Below the pieces are notes generated by a model. It worked only from the letters and a program-made list of their open reading frames with translations, made no database searches and had not been told where the DNA came from. Of a DNA stretch of 64,000 nt, positions 48,108 through 58,500 are shown piece by piece. Within the stretch, counting starts at the first letter, position 1, and each line of letters begins with the position of its first letter. The position numbers and the translations under genes are program-made. Source of the DNA: Citrus sinensis (Eukaryota > Streptophyta > Magnoliopsida > Sapindales > Rutaceae); NCBI RefSeq assembly GCF_022201045.2, contig NC_068560.1, positions 32,885,001-32,949,000 on the forward strand, in the 5' to 3' direction.

Positions 48108-49189
48108 CAAACTCGTGTTAAATTATGATGCTTTGTTTGCTGCGTTTTATAGGAAAAACACAAATTAAGGAGTTAATTAAAACTTCGCCTCATCATAAAA
48201 AGTTTGGGCCAAAATGTTTATTTTCTATTCTTTTTAATAAAAAATTGATATGGGAATCCTTGAAGAGATGAAAATATATATTATTATTTTTTATTTAAAA
48301 AAATATTTGTTTTAATACGAAATTAGAATTGGGTCTTTTTCGTTATGAAATTCTTTTTATAAATTCCAAAATGTACATGTATTTTTTAATTAATTATACA
48401 CTTACTAAAAATGTAGCAGATTCACGCAATCGCAGGCATTCAATGAATTTGGGAATTTATTAATACTTTTCAGATGAGTGGCATTGACCCAAATTTTCTT
48501 CAATTTTGACGGATAGATGGTATCGATTTGACGCGGGGCCGGTGCGTGGTTTGCGTGTACCCTGAACGAAGATAAAACATACGATGGTTTACCATTTTTC
48601 TTATTAGTTTTGAAGAAAATGGATTTTTTTTTTCTTTTTTGATAAAAATGCAATGAGGAGGTTTAAGTGTACATTTATATTTGGTAAAGAGAAATATTAA
48701 CATTGGCTTCATCGTAGTAGATGAGTTAATTACGTTTGTGATTTTAGAAATAAAATCTAAAACCAATTTAATTTATTGAATTAATGTTGTTGAGACATAA
48801 ATGCAATGGGGTTTTGCTATCAACTTTTACTTCTTTGCACGAAAATACAGATATTGGTATTTATACAACTAGATTATCCAACCTTTATTTATCTATATAT
48901 TTTATCTTCAATTTCCAATGTTAAACAACTTTACCACCCATGAAATAGTGCGTAGGAGGATAAAAAATATGCTTTTCGGCAGCGACCCACCTCGTGTCCT
49001 TAAATTAATACATCGGCTTATCCTTTTCATTGAAATAAAACAAACTAAAATAAAAAATAAAATAAAATAAAATAATCATAGAACGGCTGCTACTAAGTTA
49101 AAAAATGAACTTTTCATCTTATATAGATGATTCATAATAGACATTTAGATTTTATTATAGGCTACTCACCAAGATAAGATGGTTTAATA

Positions 49190-49330
49190 AATTTTTTTTT
49201 TATCTTAATCACGAGATATTCTAGAGAGGGTACATTTAAATCCGTACTATAACTCAAATTAAAAGTTCATGCTCAAACTGGAAGGCACATATTCTACCAA
49301 CAAGGACGACTTCCCTGCGACTCGAACTGG
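49190..49330 (-). mobile_element. Possible SINE fragment
   Basis: On the minus strand, GTTGGTAGAATATGTGCC resembles box A and CCAGTTTGAGCATG, about 20 bases on, resembles a weak box B. The part ends with an A-rich stretch (plus-strand T run 49191-49201). The order fits a tRNA-derived SINE but the boxes are poor. Confidence 0.3.
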
Positions 49331-49911
49331 GGAACAAAACTAGTCAAGTCATTTAAGGAGACTCCATTAATAGTGGAACCAACACTTTGTTAGTAACAAA
49401 TTTTATGACAATATTGACGAGCATAGAGGAACTCAATGCCCTATTAATGCCATCACATGTTCAAACTCCATTAGATTTGATTGCTTTCTTTTTTTCCTTT
49501 TCCTAATTATTTCATTGTAACATGAAATGCTTTACCGGTTTATGAATTACCGCACAGAACAAAGTCACGAATTGATTATGACGACAAGCGGAGTAAACAA
49601 AGAGAAATGCAGTGTTAATAATAATAATAATATATATATATAAAGAAAAAAAAAAAAAGAAGACTTTGGATTCAATTTTAGGAAAAGCGAGCAGCAGTGA
49701 GTGGCGCACAAGTTACGTCTTATTACCCCGTCGTGGCAACCGGCAAGCACGGCACAGGGGCTTCAGCTATCAGCTGCTGGACCATTTGTTTAAGAATTGC
49801 AGCGTTTTGGCTTTCCTTATTGTTGAAGCAACTTTTTCCCAATTCATGGGGATTCCCCACTTCTATTGTTATATATTATTCCAAAGTTTGGAGCTATTAC
49901 TATAATGTGAG

Positions 49912-50052
49912 AGATTGTTATGTAACATATATGATTATGTGCCAGTTGTCGGATGAAAATTTAATGATTGTGGAAATATAAGATAATAAAATAATATTAT
50001 TTTCATAATTATGACTGCTATATAATCACATATGTTACATAATTATGTAACA
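49912..50052. repeat. Inverted-repeat foldback, MITE-like
   Basis: TTATGTAACATATATGATTA near 49918 is mirrored by TATAATCACATATGTTACAT near 50021-50040, enclosing about 80 A/T-rich bases. The end GTTACATAATTATGTAAC is itself palindromic. No target duplication was identified. Confidence 0.4.
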
Positions 50053-50415
50053 TAAACAAAAATCCTATGATGTGTCAGCTGTACTTTACATCCATTTTTT
50101 TTAGTAATTTATTTTTTTAATTAATAATAATTTTTCCTGTTATATATAATTAATTGTTACAATTACTTTTTGCAGTTTGTGTAAGACAATAATGTAGGTA
50201 CTATTAACGAAACTACGTTACAGATGCGAAAAATCTGTTACGGATGCACGGACCACCTGACCAGATAGGTGCGACGTTATTCATTTTACATTAACACAAA
50301 CATTTTCTTGTGGCATTTCTTCGGATAGCTCACGACTTCAAAATGCATCCATCCAATGCCGAATTTGCGCCGTAAATCACAAAGGCTGCCTAGTCTGCTA
50401 TATTTTCTCAACACG

Positions 50416-50443
<28 letters not shown>
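50416..50443. repeat. (CT)n microsatellite
   Basis: An uninterrupted run of about 14 CT units lies in intergenic DNA. Confidence 0.9.
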
Positions 50444-50446
<3 letters not shown>

Positions 50447-52125
50447 AATTAAAACACGGTGTCGTGTTAAATGTCCATAATGAGATCGATGCTGCCATTG
50501 CCACACTCCTTTAGCTCAAAGAATTACTTTCCTACAATAAATGATTCCCACAATGACATTAATGAAAATCTTTAGCACCACGATGTTGTTTTTAAATTTG
50601 AAAATATGTATGTATGTGTAATTGTATGTCTTGAACGGATTTAGACAACTCAACTAAATTATAACGTATATAACATTTATGTTTTAATATCAATTATCAC
50701 TCAACAGCCCATTGGAAAGTCTTTTAGCACTGCTAAATTATGAAGAGAAGGCTGACTACACTTGACTTACAACCAAACACGGCACATTGGACATCACAAT
50801 CCATGTGCTTTCACAATTGATTTATAAATTTCGAAGCTGGACAGCTGGTAACGAAAGTTACTCTGTTCTTTTAGTGTGCCAACCTTTACTTATTACTTAT
50901 TAGCCAAATTTATTTTTTTAAGGAAGACTCAAAGGAATCACTTACTTAAACTATGGAAAAAGTCTTGAGTAGTTTATCGGGTTGATAAATTGATCCATAA
51001 AGAATAAATGGTGAAAACTACATTTACAAGAGAAAAAAAAAATTTATTTTGTATTGGATTAATCTTTCGAAAAAGTATAGTAGAGTATGACATCATAGAC
51101 ACCACTAAAAAAAAAAAGTGAAAAGATTCCATGAACAATAAGTAGAAAGTTGATCTTAAATAGCAAAATGACCAACTTAACATCATTCAACCAAATAATC
51201 TTGGAATTTATTCAAAATTATGTCGGTATCAAGTTGAAAATTAGGCCAGTCTTGGACTGGTAAATGAAGCTTGGATTGCTGCCTTTTGGTCAACCAAAGC
51301 TGTGGGTGTAATCCATAACCAGTGGAATCTCGCACTTGGGTCACAATCAGGAAGGCAAAATCAGCCCCCCACTGATGAGTAATATGAATTTACAAATTTC
51401 ATCTAGTGAACTTAATAATTCACCAATAATGCAGATCATGGGATGGTTGATCATGATTTGATTCATCAGAACGAATTTATCAGAACTAATGATACTTTAG
51501 AGTTTTCATATACAAGTTCGATAAATTTCATCAAACCAGTTATCTGCACAAAATACCTTTTAACTTTTGTATACTAACAACCTATAATTCCTGTAAATTT
51601 TGTATTAACATCATAGAAGTCTAAGCTCATGACTCAAAACCTATTAAGTTACATGAACTTCTACAGATGACATTTGATCACAAACAAAACAGTTAAGCTA
51701 CTCTTAAACTACCAATCGAAAAAGAATGCTTCAAATCTCACAATCGAAATTTATCCCACTACATTGCACACAATAAGGAAGAAGATTATAGTGTGCCTTT
51801 TTTGGTAACATCTCATAAGATTATATCACCTATTTCATATGTTATATAATGTTAAAAAAAAAGTTTCAGACAGAGAGCGGGAGAAGAGAACAAAATAGTA
51901 GCATAATTGAAAGAAATAATCAGCAAGATTTAAACCGGTTCAACAACAAATCATTGGTCAAAAAGGTCATTCATTATTCATCTTTCAATGGGGATCATTG
52001 TACAGAACTATCCATTTTCTTTCTACTACACATGTAGGGAATTACGATCGATACAATATGCTTTTGAAGTTATATTGCCTATCACCATCAAAACCAAAGC
52101 CCAAAAGTTTCGGTACATTAAAATT

Positions 52126-52989
52126 TCAGATTACCAATTTGGTGGCTGATGATTTGGCATCCTCCTTCACAGCTTCTCCTGCTATAACACAAAAATGAAA
52201 GTAATTACAGAGTGTTAGCCCAGATGATCAAAAGCTACCTCACTAAGTATCAGTGCCATGTCAGCAGCTGATGTGGACGGCCAGTCAACAAGTTGTTTAA
52301 GAGTTTGTTAATTCAGCAAGTTAGTTTTGATATAATATTCTACTAAGCTCACGTGTATAAATAGAAAGTGAAGTGGTAACTGTAATTCATAAATGATCCA
52401 CGCACATAAATGTCTTCACATCATTTTGTTCGATTTCAAATGCCACTGATTCAAATGAGCATCACTACATTACATAATACCCAAAAATTGGCATAAAGCT
52501 TTTAAGAAACAAAAAGTCACCTGTGAATATTTTTTCATGCTACAAGAGTTTAGAGTGAAATAAGGTGCTCATAAAAATCCAATAATTTAGAAGAATAATA
52601 TTTGTAAATAACTCATTATAGAATATTATTATTTATTTATTTAAATAAAATAATTAAAAATGAAACGAGTGAAAAAAAAAAGTACCAGCATGAGGCGTGG
52701 GCGTAGGGACATCGCCGTAAATTGCTTTAAGTCTAGCCAGCGGAACCAAAGCAGATTCAGTGGTTGCTTCGGCGTAGAGTTGTTGTTTCCAATCCCACAT
52801 TCTCTTTTTCAAGTCTTTGTTTGCTTTGACGATCGATTCCTTCTCCGATTCCAACCCTTCGATGTCGTTTTGTTGCTTCACCGATCTCAATGTCAAGGCC
52901 GCGAATGAAGCAATTAAGCACGTGTTTACCACTGTGTTGCTGTTTATTGCCTTGATTGCTAAGTTCGTTAGCTTGTTTGCCAAATCCAT
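52126..52989 (-). CDS. Small one-helix membrane protein with coiled coil, function unknown, 2 exons, 119 aa
   Basis: Exons on the minus strand: 52686-52989 and 52126-52181, GT-AG, closing at TGA 52128-52126. I do not recognise a named family, but the reading frame and intron are clean. Residues about 19-34 (TVVNTCLIASFAALTL) are hydrophobic and likely one membrane helix. Residues about 38-75 (KQQNDIEGLESEKESIVKAN and on) are Lys/Glu-rich and probably a coiled coil, followed by MWDWKQQLYAEA and a short tail ending KSSATKLVI. The lack of a cleavable signal suggests a tail- or signal-anchored protein of an organelle or the ER; that is inference. The acceptor of exon 2 is a tandem AG (TAGCAG), which would add or omit one alanine. 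Its 503-bp intron holds an LTR-like fragment. Confidence 0.72.
52212..52450 (+). mobile_element. Possible fossil LTR fragment (Ty1/copia-like) in the intron of the small membrane-protein gene
   Basis: The stretch begins TGTTAGCCC and has a TATA-like GTATAAATAGA near 52357, followed by CTGTAATTCATAA, the layout often seen in copia LTR promoters. No internal domain or second LTR is present, so if real it is a broken solo remnant, and an old one. It lies antisense to its host gene. Confidence 0.35.
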
Positions 52990-53257
52990 TGCTGCAAAAT
53001 GGTTTTGAGGGTTTGGAGTTTAGGCTTCGAAGAAGACGATGTTTTTACACGTGCATTAACGTTGCGCAACCGCAAGATGGGAAGAAAATTGGGTTGGGCT
53101 TTGGACGTTATGCACCCCCAACCTATTTAACAAATAGCCCCGTCCATTGAATATTTTTTAAAATGTATAATAAATTAATAATAACAACAATAACGACGAT
53201 AATGTAGTTCATCTTTGAAATGATGTAATATTCATATAGTTAAAATAACAAACCCAT

Positions 53258-53520
53258 ACTCGCCCTTTGGCTTATTGGCAGGGCTGCTTCCTCAAAGTTC
53301 CTTCTTTAATTATGGAAAATAATTAAGTAATTGGCAGGGCTGCTTCCTCAAAGTTCCTTCTTTAATTATGGAAAATAATTAAGTAAAGACAATCTTTTTT
53401 TTTTGAAATGTAAGTAGAGTACATGTTATTCGATTATTAGAGAGAGCTAAAATAATATAAATAGAGTAGATGTCTCTCGAATATTAAAGAATGTTAAAAT
53501 CTAAACAGCATTATATAAGA
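53258..53520 (+). mobile_element. Possible degraded SINE related to the one at 33 kb
   Basis: CTCGCCCTTTGGCTTATTGG resembles the start of the SINE at 33566 (GGGCCTTTGGTCCAATGG). Further on, GAGTAGATGTCTCTCGAATA near 53465 resembles GAGCAGACACCCCTCGAATA of that element, both followed by TTA-A/G-AGA-type sequence. The order is the same. Box B is not clearly preserved, so the call is tentative. Confidence 0.35.
53275..53386. repeat. Perfect 56-bp tandem duplication
   Basis: The unit starting TTGGCAGGGCTGCTTCC is present at 53275-53330 and again, with no difference I can see, at 53331-53386. The identity implies a very recent event or an assembly artefact. Confidence 0.92.
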
Positions 53521-53855
53521 TTTAAATATAAAATTAGTCTCAATAATTATTTGGTTATAAATATATCAGTATTAGTCTCATGTAATATGAGTTGTAATAT
53601 GAGCAATAGTCTCATATAATTCAAAAAAATAAAAACATTAACCCAATAAGTATTATATGGCACTCGTTTATAAATATTTTTAGAAATAATGTACTATCCA
53701 TTTGTTGGATGATAAGGTGTACTCAATAATAAATTTATAAGTTATCAAACTATCTATTTGATGAATGAATGAAACTTATAATACTAACAAAAAAATATTG
53801 GATACCACTTAATATTACTTTTATAATTAATTTTTTTTAACCATGCACCTCAACC

Positions 53856-54851
53856 TAGGGCTTGTCAAAATCGGATTTGGATTGGATTTTAATCAATCCG
53901 ATTAAATTTTCAGATTGGTTGGGTTGGGCATAAATCCATTTGATCTTGTAATTTGATCCAAATATATATGAATCAAATCGGATCGGGTTACAAGTTCGAG
54001 TTGAATTTAGCTCGAATCAAATTCGAATTAAAAACGATTTGTATTGGAAAATGATAAATTTATCCCCGTTATTGGAAAAAAATTAATATATTATAGTTTT
54101 CTTTGCCATTGGCTTTCTTTATCATTAGTTGTTGAACATTAAAATTTTACAATTTATATACGATAATAATCACAATATGAAGAAATACCATCAAAATTTT
54201 AAAACACAAGGCTTGAGTTGCCAGGTTGGAGAATTTGGGTTGCAGTGGACTTTGGAGGCGAAGAACTTGGTGATGGATAGCATCAGATCTAATGGCTACA
54301 TCTGAAAATGATTGGCGATGGCTGCGTTGAGTATGTGCGTCAGCATCAATTTGTTTTGTGACTGAAACTTGATTGTGTGAGAAACCCAATTTGTGAAGAT
54401 TGAAGAGAGAAGACTAGAAAAAAAAGAAAGTGAGGTTGTAAAGATTTAAGAGTGAAGACCGAAGAAGAACTGAAGATGAGACTGAGAGCACGTGACTGTA
54501 AAGTGTGAGTTAAAGCTATCTTGTGCGATTGTGTGTGTGTGTGTGAATGTGAATGAGGGTGTGTGTGTCGGAGCGCGTGTGTATGTGTGTGTGTTAGAGA
54601 GAGAGAGAGAGTGTGTGTGTGTGTGCGTGTTTCACCCCATGTGTGTATTTTTTATTTTGTTTTCCTATTTCTGTATTTTTTTAATAGCCAAATCCGATTG
54701 GATTTTTGGATCGGATCCAATTTCACCCGATCCGATGACAATCCGATCGAGTTGGTTAAATTAAATCTGATTAGGTTAAGTTAATAATACGATTCGATCC
54801 GAACTCAATATTTTTCAGATTAGATCGGATCAGATTATTTGTCCAGCCCTA
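53856..54851. mobile_element. hAT-type non-autonomous DNA transposon, 996 bp
   Basis: The ends are TAGGGCTTGTCAAA and, on the other strand, TAGGGCTGGACAAA, matching at 12 of 14 positions. They are flanked by the exact 8-bp direct repeat CCTCAACC (53848-53855 and 54852-54859). The subterminal zones are rich in GGAT(C/T)GGAT/AATCCGAT-type motifs. There is no transposase reading frame. A GT/GA simple repeat (about 54531-54627) sits inside. It lies about 750 bp upstream of PDS5. Confidence 0.85.
54531..54627. repeat. (GT)n/(GA)n compound microsatellite inside the hAT element
   Basis: Interrupted GTGTGT blocks flank a GAGAGA block at about 54596-54611. It is part of the element's non-coding interior. 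Confidence 0.85.
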
Positions 54852-54859
54852 CCTCAACC

Positions 54860-55597
54860 CATCATAATCGAAGTTAAAAAAACGTCCTTTATTCGGAAGT
54901 TAGGCATAACTTCTTGAGCTATTATTTGAGGACAAGAGCAAAAGGTATAATTCATGTGATGAATCCAAATAATTTTTATTATAATCACCATCTGATAAAG
55001 AAAAAAATTGATGAGAAAGTCTGAAGTGACATCACCCACATATGCATACGACATGATATCAATTTCTTAAGTAATTTGTTATTCAATTGAATGATTCACT
55101 AGTAAGTTTTACAAGATCAACTAAAAAAAAAATTTGTATCAAATTTATAAATTTAGGGAACTCTCATAAACTAAATTATTGTGATATATACCTATTTAAC
55201 GGGTACTAGCATCGAACGGTCCATATTTCGAATTAAGCTCATCATTGTCCATCGCAACAGTCAATTACACACCGAAGCAGTGGCGTGAACAAATTTTAAT
55301 TTTCAGAAAAGCCCGGGCTCCCAAAAATTGAATATTCAAATAATGCCAGTAATTATCCTTACCGTTAGATCTCCATCAGAACCATCACCGCCAAATATAA
55401 AGCAAAAAATCGCGCGTCATAAACACGCGCACTTCATTGCCCCCCACCCCCTTCAGTCCTCACACACATTCCTTGCGAGCAAATGTACAGAGAATACCAA
55501 ACGATCCCAAAACCCTCACTCACAGACGAGTGAATGCTAAATGCCTAAATCACTAACTGGAATCTAAGGTTTCTTTTCCTTTTTCCCCATTTTTATT
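54860..55597 (+). promoter_or_regulatory. Upstream region of PDS5
   Basis: About 740 bases lie between the hAT element and the PDS5 start codon. A GC-richer patch with CGCGCG near 55411 lies about 190 bp upstream. No full E2F motif was seen, in contrast to the ELG1-like gene. Confidence 0.45.
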
Positions 55598-58500
55598 ATG
55601 GCCGAGTCACCGCTGCAACTCGTCTCCGAAATGGGCGACAAACTCGCCAAACTCTCTTTCACTCGTTTCAATAAAGGCCTGTTCCTCGATTCCCTCAAAG
55701 TAAACCGTTATTCGTCTACTCGCGGCTTAGTTTCCTTCTTTCCCTGTGTATTCTATACTTGTATTGTGCGAGTGTGAAGGCGAGTGTTCTGCATCATGCA
55801 TTTTGTAAAGTTGTTTCCGAAGGACTGTTTTGTATTATGAGAACGGGAACTTGAATTTTGTATGTCAAGATTTGAGAAAGACAGTTTTAGTTATGTCAGC
55901 GCGTCTAGAACTACTTCTTATTTCATTTCTTAAGTACTGAAAAACTTTTTAAGCCGTTTGTTTTTCTAATTTGAATATGTTTTTGAAATGAATTCAGCGT
56001 TTTCTAAATCTTGTTTTCAATTATAGTTTGGACTGCATTTTCTATCTTATGTTAAATTGGTTAAATAGGAGTTTCAGATATGGCATATAGTTGTCTTACA
56101 ATTTTGTTTGATTGTTATGTCAAGCATGTATGGGATGTGTGTGTGTGTGTGTTTGTTTATTTATTTATTTATTTTTTACTTTATAAATCGTTATTAGGGA
56201 TGTGCTTTCTTTGATGAGAAGATGATTAACAGTTGTTACTAAAAAAATTGCAATATGATTTTTTTTTTTAATTTACGTGATGTTTTCTTTGCAGCAAGTC
56301 GAAAATGCTTTGTCAAAAATTGAACAGCCTCTGTCACCTGAAACTTCCAAAAAGGCAGAAGCTCTCAAGAAGTTAGAAGCTGCAACGAAGCCTCTGAGGA
56401 AATCTATAATTAAGCATGGACTGCTTCATCAAAATGATAAGGATATTAGGCTCTCTGTGGCTACTTGTGTCAGTGAACTCTTTCGGATCCTGGCTCCTGA
56501 ACCGCCCTTTGAAGACAACTATCTTAGGGTACAATTTTTTGAATGTGAATCTGTTGTGAGTCTTTGCTTCTATTTTTGTGCTCTAGTTACATTTATATTC
56601 TTTGTAATTTATGTAAATTCTTTCATTTTCAGGGAGTTTTTGAACTTATTATCAGTTTGTTTAAAGAGCTTGGCAATACCGGGTGCCCTTTCTTTTCCAA
56701 GAGGGTTAAAATACTGGAGATCGTTGCTCGCTCTAAATGTTTTGTGATAATGCTGGACATTGACTGCAATGATTTAGTTCTCCAAATGTTTAATAATTTT
56801 TTCTCTGTTGTGAGGTCAATTCTTCTCTCTCTTTACTTCTAGTAGAAAACTTGCCGTCTTATTAAACAACTATTTTCATGCTCATTGTATCAATCAACAA
56901 TTGGTTTCCACCTTTCTTTAACTTGATATCTTTCATGAAATATACTGCAAAGCTATATGTGTGCTTGCTTGACTGTATTCTAGTAAAACAGATGATGCCT
57001 TTGCAATCAAATTGAAACATTTTAGATAAACCTATTAAATATTAGAATGATGGGCTTCTTGCCCCTCACCCACTCCATCAAACAAGGGTAAATTGTTTTA
57101 TTTATTTTTGGACAAAGTGAATAACTTTTATTGGATTGAATAGTAATATTCTTAAAAATATGACATTTTGGCTTCACTTGGCTATGCGTTCTTGAGTTAC
57201 CTAAAGTTGGTTGATTTCACCCACTTTTATGTCATCAGAGATAAACCTGCTACATGTAAATTCTTACAGAAATCCATTTCCCTACAATTTGATGCCTACA
57301 ACTTGCTTAGCAACTCCTGATTTTTCAGTAAGATAATTGTCTCTGATGATTGCTGAGAGCCTTCACTGGAATTGTTAAAATATTCCAGCTTGAAGCTTTT
57401 GTTGGAATAATCATTTGTTATTCACTTAGTTTAGTCTCTTGAGTTTAGCTTTGGTGTTCTTTTAACATTGGTCTTTTCTCTCTCTCTTTTTTCTTTCAAT
57501 GCAATTCGTGTAATTTGTTTTCAAATAACTTTATTAGTTTCATTTGTTATATGTCCTATTGATAATGATAGTGACTGCCTTGCATTTCAGGCTCTGCAGT
57601 GAACCTCATTTATCAAGTTTGATTAATCACATGTTGTCTATAATGACTCATATTATAAATGAGGAAACTTCTCTCCCACTTTTGGAAGTAGTTTTGTCGA
57701 ATCTGGTTAAGCAAGAAAAGGTAAGAGTCTGGTGGAAATTGTTTCCATGGTTGTACTTTTATGCAGTTAAGTATAATGATCAAAACTTTCAAAAGTCCAA
57801 TGATGTTCTGCACTATAGTGCAAGGGAAAATGAGCTTTCTTTTGACCCATTTTTCTTTAGTTGTTGCACTTTAGTCTGAGATTTCTTTTATTTTGAGCTT
57901 TCTAGCATGGTGATTTCTTTGTTATTGAGTGTATTTAATTCGTGACTTTCAAGGAAAAATGCATTTGTTTTTTTGTTGGTCTGGCAGTATGATTTTTTTG
58001 CTCTTTCATCTATTACAGGATTCACCATATGCTGCTCCTCAGCTTGCTGTTTCTGTCATCCGTAATTGTGCAGAAAAGCTTGAGCCCTTTGTTTGTGGGT
58101 TCTTAACATCATGTTTCTTGGATAGAGATGCTGTAGAGGGTGATCTCAAAGAATTTTACCATGAAATTATTTTTAAAATTTTTCAATGTTCTCCTCAGAT
58201 GCTTCTTGCTGTCATCCCAAACTTGATCCAAGAGTTACTGGTATCACTTCCCTCTTTATGTTTTCTTTCTTTGGTGCTGTCTCATTAGTTAATGTGGAAT
58301 AGACATAGTGACTTTCTTGTTACTACCTTTATAGTGCTCTTCTTTTCTTATAATTGGAAACACATGCTCGTTTGTATTTATTAACATAAATTGAATTTTA
58401 TATGTAGGTTGATCAGGTTGATGTCCGAATAAAAGCTGTTAACTTAATTGGAAAAATCTGTGCACAACCAGATAACTGTCTTGCAGATAGATATCCTGAA

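Larger units (their letters stand above)
47699..52125. other. Gene-poor spacer of 4.4 kb with promoter of the transporter gene
   Basis: The left end is the transporter promoter and 5' untranslated region, with a CT repeat and a G-box listed separately. From about 48200 to 52100 I recognise no gene. It holds a SINE-like patch (49190-49330), a foldback (49912-50052) and a second CT repeat. Short reading frames do not look like any family. Confidence 0.5.
52990..53847. other. Spacer upstream of the small membrane-protein gene
   Basis: This holds the promoter of the minus-strand gene and a SINE-like stretch with a perfect 56-bp tandem duplication. The remainder is A/T-rich with no gene recognised. 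Confidence 0.5.

Noticed and set aside
49565-49981. Overlapping reading frames of 60-97 residues in the 48-52 kb spacer
   Set aside because: There is no codon-like character, splice support or family resemblance.
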